The notes: generated by a model not told the origin, from the sequence alone. 23,755 nt of DNA from CAJBLF01 sp964495905 (GCA_964495905.1 CAZBWN010000088.1:1-23755), one strand, 5' to 3'. Shown: positions 8,734-16,708, counted from the first letter of the stretch. Translations and numbers: made by a program.

Positions 8734-10278
8734 CTACTCTGTATCTACGAACATCGTCTTGCTCCTATACTGCATCGCTTCTGCTAAATGATTGATGGTG
8801 ACATTTTCTTGTCACTGGATGTCAGCTATCGTCCTTGCTAATTTTATGGTGCGGTGGACGACTCTGGTGGATAAGATTAGTTTTCTAGAAGCAGTGGCGA
8901 GAAATTCTTTGCAGGCGTTGTCGAGGGGAATCAGTTCGTCTATATGTTTGGATGTGATCTGTGAGTTGGACGTGATAGGAAGTCAGATAAATCTTTTTTG
9001 TTGGATCCTCCAAGCGTTGATGACTTTGTCTCTGATGCTTGCGGAATTCTCTTCGGCGATATTGTTCAAAATCTTGTCTATGTCCTCTCTCGGGATCTCC
9101 AATAGCATATCGATCCTGTCCAACAATGGTCATGAAATTTTGCTCTGATAGCGCTTGATATCGAGCAATGAACAGCTGCATGCTTTTTGCGGATCCTTGT
9201 AATATCAGCAGATGCAGGGATTCATCGCGCCGACAAACATAAAGCTCGCGGGATATTGGATGGTGCCTGCGACCCTGGAAATCACGACTGATTTATCTTC
9301 CAGCGGTTGACGAAGCACCTCTAATACCTCTCTCGGAAACTCCGTCAGCTCATCAAAAAACAGGATTCATTTGTGTGCCAGACTCACTTCTCCGGGCGTG
9401 AGACGTGATCCGCCTCCGACGATTGCAATCTTGGAAGCGGTATGATGGACTTGGCGAAATGGTCTCTTGGTGATTAGAGGAACGTCTTTGCTCAGTTTGC
9501 CGACGATGGAATATACTTGGCTGACTTCGAGGATCTCCTCGAATCCCAACGGTGGCAAAATGCTCGGCAACGCTTTGCTGAGCAATGTCTTTCCGCTTCC
9601 CGGTGCACCGACCATGATGAGGTTGTGCAATCCTGCAGCTGCGATCGCTAGTGCTCTCTTAGCGATGAGATGTCCTTTGATATGTGCAAAATCCACCTCG
9701 TGAACATCGCTTTCCTGATATAATTTTTCTATGTCTTTGGCTTGACTGATACAATGAAATTCTTTTTTTTCTAAAAAATATCCTACTATCTGATTGAAAG
9801 TATTGACCGGATAAATGAATATCCCCGGGACATATTCCAATTCATAGACGTTCTCCTCCGGCACGAAAAAATGTTTGTAGCCCTGGTTCATCGCGCTGAT
9901 GACCGAAGGGAGCAAGCCATTTACTCTCTTGACGCTTCCATCGAGTCCGAGCTCTCAAAAATACAGATATTCGTTTTGGGGTGCAGCGATCTTGTTTCCA
10001 GAGATCAAAAATAATATTGCGACCGCCATCGGCAGATCGAAACTTGTCCCCACTTTTTTGATATCCGAGGGGGAGAGATTGAGGACGATCTTCCTGTTGG
10101 GGAGTCTGATATCCGCATTGCGGAAGGTCGCTCTGAGACGTTCTTTGGACTCCTTGATTGCGGCGTCCGGCAGTCCGACTATTTCAATGGTCGGCAATGA
10201 TTTGCTGGAATCAGCTTCCACGATGATCTCGTGTCATTCGAGTCATACATTGGCATAGGTTTTCACTTTCTGAATCAT
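8734..10278 (-). CDS. comM: ComM/YifB family Mg-chelatase-like AAA+ ATPase
   Basis: A 514-residue ComM (YifB), full length, with eight UGA-Gly codons. ComM is a hexameric helicase that drives branch migration of incoming DNA during natural transformation. Seen: N-terminal Lon-protease-like fold with VEADSSKSLPTIEIVGLPDA and LNLSPSDIKKVGTSFDLP, Walker A GAPGSGKT (about 224-231), Walker B ILFFDELTEF (about 305), the zinc-ribbon cysteines CICGYYKDPQKACSCS (one Gly = UGA), GPLLDRID with the arginine-finger region, and the C-terminal lid ending HLAEAMQYR. The first 54 bp of the gene are duplicated at 11877-11930 with a single difference. The presumed original promoter now lies beyond a 1.65-kb insert. 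A TATAAT (10419-10424, minus) without a good -35 box may serve it, or it may be read through from the insert's genes. Confidence 0.97.
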
Positions 10279-10279
10279 G
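10226..10279 (-). repeat. 54-bp direct repeat, copy in comM
   Basis: The first 53 bases of comM plus one base before its ATG. It matches 11877-11930 at 53 of 54 positions. The only difference is codon 15, UGA here and GGA in the other copy. Confidence 0.95.
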
Positions 10280-10286
10280 GTAACAG

Positions 10287-10380
10287 AATTTAGAATTTAA
10301 AATTTAGAATGCAGAACAAAATTTAGAATTTAGAATTTAGAAACAAAACAATTAATTTAGAAAGAAGGATTTAGAATTTT
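10287..10380. repeat. TTTAGAATT-word array upstream of comM
   Basis: About ten imperfect words of the agaattta type (agaatttagaatttaaaat, then variants). It separates the comM start from the PemK/MazF gene together with a GC palindrome, ACCCGC..GCGGGT (10456-10471). Confidence 0.75.
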
Positions 10381-10484
10381 TTGTGTTTAAAATTTTTGTT
10401 GCAATTTTTTTTATTTTCATTATACTTATTTCACAAACGTCCTTCGGGATCCCAACCCGCTCACGCGGGTGAAACAATGACTTC

Positions 10485-10916
10485 TTAGAGATAAAGCTCT
10501 TTAAGGAGTTTTTTTATTTGCAAAAATTCAGCGATATCCACTTCACCAAGTATTTTTTCAAATCTCTTTTTGTCTATCACCCTAGCTTGCGAAAGGATAA
10601 GTGATGATGGCCTGGAAAATTTCACACTTTGCAATCTATGATAAAAGTGACTACTTTTTATTTTAGTAGTCATAGGAATTACAAAAAACAGATTTCAAAC
10701 TTTTTTAATTACCAAAACTGGTCTAATAAATCCCCTCTTCCCATTTTCTTCAAATCCAACATTGAGTCAGAGTCTGACATATCGAATTTCTCTTTCATTA
10801 ACATAAAAAGATTCAATCTTCTTTGCATGTTCATCAATTTCAAAATGGATATCTTTTTTCGTTTCATTCCATTCATTGTACAACTCGATTGTTCTATACA
10901 TATCGTCCATTAGCAT
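10485..10916 (-). CDS. PemK/MazF family toxin-like protein
   Basis: A 143-residue protein with a PemK/MazF-type core after an N-terminal helical extension of about 45 residues. Seen: a strand with YVRLGLNVGFEENGKRGFIR, PVLVIKKVGNLFFVIPMTTK (the R-P-V-L-V...IPMTT pattern of the family), then SSLILSQARVIDKKRFEKIL, where family members carry the 'l.q.r.idk.Rl' block, and a final helical segment. Two UGA-Gly codons join the pieces. MazF-type proteins cleave mRNA, tRNA or rRNA. No separate small antitoxin gene is next to it. It follows the rhuM-fic gene by 8 bp, so the two are probably one operon, and RhuM-Fic or the N-terminal extension might hold it in check (inference). Start at 10916 or 10910 (two in-frame ATGs). 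Confidence 0.85.
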
Positions 10917-10924
10917 ATAAAAAT

Positions 10925-11929
10925 TTACTTAACTAAAAAATTAGTGATCAATTTTATGATCATATCTTTTTGTTTGATATCACAGGTAGCTACTAATAAT
11001 GTAATCGCGACTACTGTCGCATCATCTATTTTTTTGGATCCATCAGGATGATAGAGACAATGATTTTTGGCAAGAAATCGAAGAAAAAGAAAAGCGCCTA
11101 TCTTTTTATTCCCATCAACAAATGGATGATTTTTTATTACAAAAAATAATAAATGTGCTGCTTTTTCTTCTCTACTAGGATAAAACTCTTGTCCATTAAA
11201 CGATTGATAAATACTTTCTAAAATTTGTTTGAAACTGTTATTTCTCTGGATGCCGAAAAAATCAGAAACCTTGTCCTTAAATTTCTTTTTCATCTCTTGG
11301 ATAGTTGCCAATGCTTCTTGATAGGTAAGTTCAATTCCGCTATCATTATATATTTCGGGCAATAGCAAATTTCCCTCATCATATTTTTGGAGCAAAATCC
11401 ATGAATACGTATATTGAGTAATAACTTGTAATAATCATGTAGTTTCTTCGTAAGATAGTCATCTGTACTTTATATTTTTTTTGATCAATGAAACTATTTG
11501 TTCTAGTTCCTGTAATTTTGTTTCTTCAAGTCTCTTTTGATTGAGAGCAAATCACTTGATGAGATACTCCTTTAGTCTTTGGTTTGCTCGGATTCTGAAC
11601 TGTGTACCTCTGTGTGATTTTACCCTATACCCGACAGAAATAATCACATCTAGATCATAAAAAGACACAGGCTTATCAGAATTTGGAATGTGCAACAAAT
11701 GCACATTGCTTTTTTGATTTAATTCTCATTCTCTGAAAACATTCTTAATGTGTTTGTTTATAACTGATCTATCTCTTTGAAACAAGGTAGCTATCTGCAT
11801 TTCATTTAACCATACTGTTTCATTTTCAAATTTTACTTCAACCTCAATGTTCCCCTCCTGGTCTTGATATAACAAAATCTCGTGTCCTTCGAGTCATACA
11901 TTGGCATAGGTTTTCACTTTCTGAATCAT
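10925..11929 (-). CDS. RhuM-Fic/Doc fusion protein with a ComM-derived N-terminus
   Basis: A 334-residue fusion. Residues 1-18 (MIQKVKTYANVGLEGHEI) are identical to the start of ComM. The RhuM part follows (YQDQEGNIEVEV, FENETVWLNEMQIATLF, VIISVGYRVKSHRGTQFRIR), then a linker with ILLQKYDEGNLLL and a Fic/Doc domain with HPFVDGNKKIGAF at 268-280. The usual Fic GNGRxxR is replaced by GNKKIGA, closer to Doc (a kinase-like phosphotransferase) than to AMP-transferases; catalysis is inferred. The homologue at 22465-23475 starts with a different N-terminus in place of these 18 residues. Four UGA-Gly codons are seen in the body. Together with the PemK/MazF gene it forms an insert between the two comM 5' copies. 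Expression likely uses what was the comM leader. Confidence 0.93.
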
Positions 11930-11930
11930 G
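11877..11930 (-). repeat. 54-bp direct repeat, copy in the rhuM-fic fusion
   Basis: This copy supplies the ATG and the first 17 codons (plus two bases) of the rhuM-fic fusion. It is 1,651 bp from its partner in comM, same orientation, one mismatch. Confidence 0.95.
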
Positions 11931-11934
11931 ATAC

Positions 11935-11963
11935 AAAAAAAAGATGCTAAAAAATCGGCATCT
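11935..11963 (-). terminator. Intrinsic terminator just before the rhuM-fic start
   Basis: A 6-bp AGATGC/GCATCT stem (11942-11947 with 11958-11963) followed on the minus strand by eight T. The T run ends six bases before the ATG at 11929. It may end transcripts of the 12048-12314 gene, or act as an attenuator for the promoter at 12008-12035. Confidence 0.7.
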
Positions 11964-12007
11964 CATTACTTATGTTTGCAATGTATATACTCTTGGCAAC
12001 AGATTGA

Positions 12008-12035
12008 ATTATAAAAAAATTTCGTAAAAATTCAA
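12008..12035 (-). promoter_or_regulatory. Promoter upstream of the rhuM-fic fusion leader
   Basis: TTGAAT (12030-12035) and TATAAT (12008-12013) on the minus strand, 16 bp apart. Transcripts would start near 12001 and meet the terminator at 11935-11963 before the ATG at 11929. Confidence 0.6.
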
Positions 12036-12047
12036 TAGCACTTTTTC

Positions 12048-12314
12048 CTATACCGTATACGCACTCCCAAATAGCTTTTGGAATATATTTGATATATCTC
12101 TCGGATTCTGTGGTTTGGTTTTCTTTGTCGCTATATCAAACAAAGACGGATTATAGTGCTTGGTATAGGCGTTATAAAAATCCTTTACATGGATCTTCAC
12201 TCCTTTGCTGATGAACGTATCCACCTTATATTTTTTGATGATGCTCTTCGCATTTGATAAGGTGATGGAGAAGATATCTACGATTTCGTCGATGGAGCGG
12301 TAGGGCTTGGACAT
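12048..12314 (-). CDS. Small putative helix-turn-helix protein
   Basis: An 88-residue protein with no internal UGA. The N-terminal half (YRSIDEIVDIFSITLSNAKS, then IIKKYKVDTFISKG) has the pattern of an excisionase/MerR-like winged helix: a helix, a turn, a second helix with basic residues, then a short hairpin with KGVKIHVKDF. I do not recognise the family. The C-terminal part is Lys/Pro/Asn-rich. The gene is bounded upstream by an AT-word array (12318-12355). A DNA-binding role next to mobile material would fit, but this is inference. Confidence 0.65.
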   Translation of the reverse strand: MSKPYRSIDEIVDIFSITLSNAKSIIKKYKVDTFISKGVKIHVKDFYNAYTKHYNPSLFDIATKKTKPQNPRDISNIFQKLFGSAYTV

Positions 12315-12317
12315 AAA

Positions 12318-12355
12318 TAATTACGAATTACGAATTAAATAATTACGGATTACCT
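12318..12355. repeat. AATTACGAATT-word array
   Basis: Four imperfect copies of attacgaatt-type words between the small helix-turn-helix gene and the terminator at 12388. Same word family as 2382-2411. Confidence 0.75.
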
Positions 12356-12387
12356 GTAGCTTATAGAAGTAGCGAGCTTTTTCAAAT

Positions 12388-12419
12388 AAAAAAAATCCCT
12401 TACCGAAAACGGTAGGGAC
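12388..12419 (-). terminator. Intrinsic terminator of paralogue A
   Basis: Stem CCCTACCG/CGGTAAGGG with a tttt loop on the minus strand, then eight T. It is 20 bp after the stop of the gene at 12441. Confidence 0.9.
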
Positions 12420-12440
12420 GATAGTAGATTTTGCTGATGC

Positions 12441-12842
12441 TTACTTGAAGTATATTTCAGCACCAGGTGAATAGCTTAGGAAAAGATTTTTGATCTTCTC
12501 TATTTCTGTTCCCATAATAGATTCACAACTGGGATTGTGAGAGAAATAATAACTAAGACTCATACTCTCTTTCAAAGATTTTTTTTCCTCGTTATATATC
12601 TTTATCCGGGAGAAAAAAAACGCAGTGGTAGTGATAGGGAATGCCACAGTATGACCTATGATAGATTCCCATTTCAGGATGGTATCACCATCCACGGTTT
12701 TCTCGATCCTGAAGTTTTTGTCAGAGCGAGAATCGTTTATGTTTTTGATAAGAGCTTCTTCTCTTACTGTACACACATTTGGTAATATGTGGGAGTGTGG
12801 GGCTTTTAATATAGCCACGATAATGTTTTCTAGGATTAACAT
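12441..12842 (-). CDS. Unknown small protein, paralogue A
   Basis: A 133-residue protein of unknown family. Its C-terminal half parallels paralogue B (12990-13400): VAFPITTTAFFFSRIKIYN against VAFPVTSEGFFFSRMRVYN, and IKNLFLSYSPGAEIYFK against MKNLFLSYSIDAQVYFK. I chose ATG at 12842 rather than 12938. It aligns with B's N-terminus (MLILENIIVAIL against MNILQQILNIF), and the earlier ATG lies upstream of the -10 box. The alternating aromatic and hydrophobic residues suggest a beta-rich fold. There are no membrane segments. It has its own promoter and terminator, so it is transcribed separately from B. Confidence 0.8.
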   Translation of the reverse strand: MLILENIIVAILKAPHSHILPNVCTVREEALIKNINDSRSDKNFRIEKTVDGDTILKWESIIGHTVAFPITTTAFFFSRIKIYNEEKKSLKESMSLSYYFSHNPSCESIMGTEIEKIKNLFLSYSPGAEIYFK

Positions 12843-12889
12843 ATTTGTAGATTTTTTTATGGTTATTTTATTTTTTTGTTTGTTTTTTA

Positions 12890-12917
12890 TATATACATAT
12901 ATCCTATTAAATGTCAA
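12890..12917 (-). promoter_or_regulatory. Promoter of paralogue A
   Basis: TTGACA (12912-12917) and TATATA (12890-12895) on the minus strand, 16 bp apart. The -35 region is close to that at 13780-13807 (both GATTGACATT followed by a shared AGGA). Confidence 0.65.
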
Positions 12918-12936
12918 TCTCGTTTGAAAATCAAAC

Positions 12937-12969
12937 AAAAAAAACCCACACCGAAAACGGCATAGGCGA
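12937..12969 (-). terminator. Intrinsic terminator of paralogue B
   Basis: On the minus strand a 9-bp stem with G-U pairs (CCTATGCCG/CGGTGTGGG), loop tttt, then eight T. Its core, CCG-tttt-CGG, matches the terminator at 12388-12419, as expected if gene and terminator were duplicated together. Confidence 0.8.
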
Positions 12970-12989
12970 TTGTAAAAATTTTGAGATTT

Positions 12990-13400
12990 TTACTTGAAGT
13001 ATACTTGAGCATCAATTGAATAACTCAAGAAAAGATTTTTCATCTCCTGGATCTCTACATCCAGAGGTCTTCTTACTTCACCATCTTGGGCGAGATGATG
13101 ATCAATTTTTTCACCCAGAGACTTATCTTGCTTATTATACACTCGCATACGAGAGAAGAAAAATCCTTCACTTGTGACCGGGAATGCCACTATTTCACCG
13201 ATAGAAGAATTCAACATAAAGACAAAACTTTTGTCCTTTATTCTCCTGAGTTTGAGATTTTCCGCTAAGAAAGATTCCTCAAGCGCTATTACAAATATAC
13301 TTTCTCTCTGTGTTAATCCTGTATTGAAACCGCTTTGAAATAAGTCTTTATAATGCGTAGCATTATTAAAAATGTTCAGAATTTGTTGTAGAATGTTCAT
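12990..13400 (-). CDS. Unknown small protein, paralogue B
   Basis: A 136-residue protein of unknown family and tandem paralogue of 12441-12842. Conserved between the two: an N-terminal helix rich in Ile/Leu, a FR/LRRIKD-type segment, V-A-F-P-(I/V)-T, F-F-F-S-R, and the C-terminal N-L-F-L-S-Y-S...YFK end. It lacks UGA codons. It follows the small membrane protein gene by 25 bp and probably shares its promoter (13780-13807), ending at 12937-12969. No catalytic motif is visible. Confidence 0.8.
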   Translation of the reverse strand: MNILQQILNIFNNATHYKDLFQSGFNTGLTQRESIFVIALEESFLAENLKLRRIKDKSFVFMLNSSIGEIVAFPVTSEGFFFSRMRVYNKQDKSLGEKIDHHLAQDGEVRRPLDVEIQEMKNLFLSYSIDAQVYFK

Positions 13401-13425
13401 GATAGTTGGTTTTTTTTAGTTTGTA

Positions 13426-13749
13426 TTAATGATTCATTTGTGTGTACAATGTTTGTAACGAATGAAATAATTTGATTGCGTAGGGATATACCATCGGTAA
13501 CCTCATGAACACAATCAGTACTAAGTAGATCCTATTCTCCTTGGAAATAATAAATTTATTTTTTTGGATTTTTTGGCTGAGCCATATCCAAACAAACATT
13601 AATATGATATCCAGAATATCGAATGCACCATATGCCATTAATAATATCGTGGATATGATGCAGAAGTGTGGTATCGCTTTGATCCACCACGGATTTTTCA
13701 GTACTTTTTCAAGTACATCTTTTTGTGTTTCTATGTTTTGATTTTCCAT
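13426..13749 (-). CDS. Small membrane protein
   Basis: A 107-residue protein with three hydrophobic segments at about residues 26-43, 45-58 and 75-92 (for example ILDIILMFVWIWL). A charged loop (SQKIQKNKFIISKENR) separates the second and third. No signal peptidase site is evident. The family is not recognised. It is first in a two-gene unit with paralogue B (gap 25 bp) under the promoter at 13780-13807. The pairing of a small membrane protein with a small soluble one recalls toxin/immunity or sensor pairs, but nothing in the sequence proves either. Confidence 0.75.
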   Translation of the reverse strand: MENQNIETQKDVLEKVLKNPWWIKAIPHFCIISTILLMAYGAFDILDIILMFVWIWLSQKIQKNKFIISKENRIYLVLIVFMRLPMVYPYAIKLFHSLQTLYTQMNH

Positions 13750-13779
13750 GATAATTTTTTTGTTTATTTTGTTTTCTTG

Positions 13780-13807
13780 TTTATATGTATTTCCTGTTTA
13801 ATGTCAA
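13780..13807 (-). promoter_or_regulatory. Promoter of the membrane protein / paralogue B unit
   Basis: TTGACA (13802-13807) and TATAAA (13780-13785) on the minus strand, spacer 16 bp, about 30 bp before the ATG at 13749. Similar to the paralogue A promoter. Confidence 0.7.
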
Positions 13808-13889
13808 TCCTTTGGGATATTTTTCTTTTTTTTTATTTTAATTTTTTCAAACCCCTACCCGCCTTGGAGGGTTTGTTTGCTATTTGTTT

Positions 13890-14294
13890 TTATACTGTCT
13901 TAGCACTTGTTCACATATCTACAAACTCTTGCATGATCTTCGTCAAGTGCATTTGCAGCTCTTTGAGCTTGTATGTAGGAAGGGCGACTCATTGCTTGCC
14001 GAAGCCGTTGAATGTCGGAGACGTGAGTCGTTCTCTGATCTGTATGCTCTTGATGCCTCTGAATTCACTGATGGAAATCTTGAAGACTTCTAATCATTTT
14101 TGGAATTTACCATATTCTTTGAGCGCGAAATTTCCGCTATCTATGGCTTGGATGATAGCGTTGATCTGTTTGGTCTGCGCTAGATTGAACGTGAGTTTAG
14201 AATCGCTCTTTGCAATATAGAGCTGAAGTTCTCCCTTCTGCTCTCTGACTTCTAAGCTGACGAGGGAATTACCCGCCATTATTTTGTGAAGCAT
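13890..14294 (-). CDS. Putative PC4-like single-stranded DNA-binding protein
   Basis: A 134-residue protein joined over three UGA-Gly codons. The second half (about 68-125) reads EVFKISISEFRGIKSIQIRE, then GFGKQGVALPTYKLKELQMH. This follows the PC4/Sub1 coactivator domain: 'i.vsef.gk..vdIRe', then 'p..kGisLp...w..L'. PC4 domains bind ssDNA as dimers. The first half is a beta-rich segment (SLVSLEVREQKGELQLYIAK) that could be a second, divergent copy of the fold. The match is by eye. It follows the PIF1-like helicase by 51 bp in the same direction, which fits a ssDNA-binding partner. The internal ATG at 14279 is an alternative start. Confidence 0.7.
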
Positions 14295-14302
14295 AGAAAA
14301 TT

Positions 14303-14340
14303 CAATGAATAATTAAAAATGAATAATGAATAATTATGGA
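14303..14340. repeat. AATGAATAATT-word array
   Basis: Tandem aatgaataatta-type words between the helicase and PC4-like genes. A fourth word family distinct from the aattacgaatt, tttagaatt and attgaaac arrays. Confidence 0.65.
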
Positions 14341-14345
14341 TTTTT

Positions 14346-15779
14346 TTAATCAAAATGTTTGATATATTCAGATATATTTTTTGCTGGGATTGGTTTCGTT
14401 GTGAGAAATTCTTTGATGAAGATTTTGATGGAGGGACTGAAGAACAGATGTTTTTTCTCTATCTTGTTGAGGAGCGTGATACCAGACAATGTCTTGGATC
14501 TACTCAATGCCGTGTAGGCTTGCCCTCCTGTGAATGTGTTAGAAAGATCAAGTGTACATGCGTCAAAAGTCATGCCTTGCGATTTGTGAATCGTGATAGC
14601 ATAGGCGAGCTTGAGTGGGAATTGTTCGTAACTTCACAAGATATTTTCTGTGATTTTTCATTTGCGGGAGACAAGGATTTCTTTGTTTGCTCGGGTCTCT
14701 GAAGTCACCATAATGACTTCATCACCTATCAGCACGTCTATATATTCCTCTCCTAGATTTTCAATCACTCCCATCGTTCCGTTGATCCGTTTTCATCGTG
14801 GATCGTTGGTCACCATCATCACTTTCGCTCATTTTTTGAGTCTCAAAACATCATCCGTTTTTTTCATAGAATCGGGAAATCTTCATTCGGTATCTGATTC
14901 GTAGATGTATTCTTTGCCGGGCAATTCTGATATCTTTTTGTTGTTGATATCGTCCACCCTGCCTCTGTGTGTTGATAATAAAATTGCGTCTGTATGAGCT
15001 TCTCCTACCTGTTTATTGAAGAGAGAAAGATGGTGCTCGGAGACGGTTTCGTTTCTGATAGCGTCAAGCATCTCTCAGAAAGAGGTATCGTATTCCTGTC
15101 TATAATTTTTTTTGAGTTCTATGATGGAATAGGGAAGATTTTTTTTGAAAGTCATAGAATCGAAGAATCGTTCGCTGGCATAATAATCACCGAATTTCTC
15201 TTTTCGTTCCTGGTTGCTGACTGGTGGCAATTGGAAGACATCTCAGACAAATATCACGGGTTTTCCTCCAAACGGTTTTTTGATCAGGGTATCATCGCCT
15301 GCAGCTTCGGCTAAATAATATTTCATCAATAAATTTACGCTATCGATGGTGTTTGCGTTGACCATGCCGATCTCGTCGATGATCACGAACGGAACATTGA
15401 CCAAAGTCTGGACCTTGCTTTTCTTGAGTTTGAATTTCTTATTTTTTTTGTCTAAGAGATACGGTCTGATCTCTTTGGGAAAAACATTTTCTATCCCTAA
15501 CGAAAAAAATGAGTGGACCGTTTGTCCTCCGATATTGAGTGCGGATATCCCTGTCGATCCCAATACCAATGGTGACTGGCCTATCTCCTTGCAGAATTCT
15601 ATAATATCTTTGATCAATGTGGATTTTCCTGTCCCTGCTTTTCCTGTCAGAAAACAGCAATCATCTGTTTCGTCCAGCGATTTCAGAAAATGCAAAGCAT
15701 CCGGATTATTTTTCCGTTTGTCTAGAAGTATCTTGTAGCTCTCTTTATGTTCGTCTCCTAAGTCTTTGATATGTAACAT
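14346..15779 (-). CDS. PIF1-like SF1B DNA helicase
   Basis: A 477-residue superfamily 1B helicase of the PIF1/RecD2 type. Seen: Walker A LTGKAGTGKST (46-54), STGISALNIGGQTVHSFF (motif Ia), Walker B FVIIDEIGMV (Asp135-Glu136), motif III GDVFQLPPV (179-187; its Gly is UGA), LKKNYRQ (motif IV), and ITIHKSQGMTFD (motif V) with AYTALSRSK (motif VI) near the C-terminus. It should unwind DNA 5' to 3' with ATP, in replication or recombination. Several UGA-Gly codons fall in family-conserved turns. A 22-bp inverted repeat (15847-15868) shared with the fic and rhuM-fic promoters lies about 70 bp upstream of the ATG. The gene is followed by the PC4-like gene. Confidence 0.95.
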
Positions 15780-15846
15780 GGAATATTGGCAATCTAAGGT
15801 AAATATGATTGCAGTGTATGTATCTGTTTGTCTATTTCAATAGGTT

Positions 15847-15868
15847 TTGTCAAAAATAGATTTGACAA
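15847..15868. promoter_or_regulatory. TTGTCA-N10-TGACAA inverted repeat upstream of the helicase
   Basis: A perfect 6-bp inverted repeat with a 10-bp T-rich centre. The same palindrome overlaps the -35 boxes at 22391-22412 and 23528-23549. It may be a shared operator. The minus strand also offers a weak TTGAAA-16-TACACT promoter close downstream. Confidence 0.5.
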
Positions 15869-15900
15869 GAAAAAAACAGATTTTTTTTATTTTTTTCCTT

Positions 15901-16121
15901 CGGATATTATTTTAAAAAACGCTTCGCTGGACATACTTTTTCCTTCGGAGACATACTTTTGGCATTGACCCAAAAGTATGCAAAAGGTCTAGTTCTTTAT
16001 AAAACTCGCCACACCATTCAGTTTGCTTTTTTAGAATGTACACAGCTCGGACATCTTATAAAGAACCAAAAGAGCATTGACTGCTTCTTCATTTACGATC
16101 CCCTTCCATTTTTTAAAAATA
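15901..16121. repeat. Structured dispersed repeat, copy 1
   Basis: About 220 bp that recur at 17311-17532 with high identity and in the same orientation. Inside are ACGCTTCGCTGG, a hairpin ATACTTTTGG..CCAAAAGTAT (15953-15979), and a long-range pair (GTTCTTTATAA near 15992 with TTATAAAGAAC near 16057). No protein-coding signal is convincing. It fills the gap between the helicase and the 16190-16708 gene. Confidence 0.85.
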
Positions 16122-16189
16122 TGTGCCTAAAAAAAACCCACAATTTCTTGCAGGACTATTTTTTAAAATTAAAAAATTAAAATTATTTT

Positions 16190-16708
16190 TTATTTATTCC
16201 TCTGTCTATATCCTTTGATCTGTTTCGCTTTGCTCTTTTGTGGCTTGGGAACGGGATGATGTTTTTTGAAATTGGGATATTTTTTTTCTTTTTCTAGATG
16301 AATGAGATCTGACATATCATCCCTAGGCAGAGCTTCTATTATAATCGGTTCTCGTGGCAATTTTTTCAATACATCCTCCATTGATCTCTCAGTTCAAAGA
16401 TATTTCTGAACGTCATCATTTTCCATGAGAACAATGCGTGCAAGATCATTAATATTTCCGATATTGCTGTTATTTAATATATCCAATATCTTTTCTGCTT
16501 GGGCCTGCAAGATTTCGTGAGTACGTCAGATATAGCCCATCCCTACAACTACCATCCCGATGGTTTTGTTTTTTTTCATCTCGTGCATTTCATCATCAGT
16601 GATGTGTTGAGGAGTTCGATGTCCTTCTGCATTTTTGGTGAATTGAATGTTTTTACTCGGTTCTTGGGGGAGGGAAAAGTCGTTATTTGGTGTTTCGGAT
16701 CAGGTCAT
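16190..16708 (-). CDS. Unknown protein, Lys-rich C-terminus
   Basis: A 172-residue protein of no family I recognise, joined over three UGA-Gly codons (one inside the first four residues, MTGS). The N-terminal 45 residues are polar. A glycine-rich stretch, TIGMVVVGMGYIGRTHEIL (about 55-73), is hydrophobic but too short for a certain membrane helix. A helical middle follows, with VLMENDDVQKYLG. The last 45 residues are basic and proline-rich (HHPVPKPQKSKAKQIKGYRQ), which suggests nucleic-acid contact. It has a good promoter (16783-16810) and is divergent from the next gene. Both genes lie between two copies of the structured repeat. Confidence 0.75.

Noticed and set aside
10925..11929. Stop codons or frameshifts making rhuM-fic a pseudogene
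   Set aside because: All interruptions are UGA, which is glycine here; no TAA or TAG interrupts the frame.
14994..15314. 106-residue frame antisense to the helicase
   Set aside because: It is a shadow of the helicase gene, whose motifs are unmistakable on the minus strand.
15959..16180. 73-residue plus-strand frame
   Set aside because: It lies inside the structured repeat; the second repeat copy does not preserve it as a gene, and hairpin arms explain the sequence.
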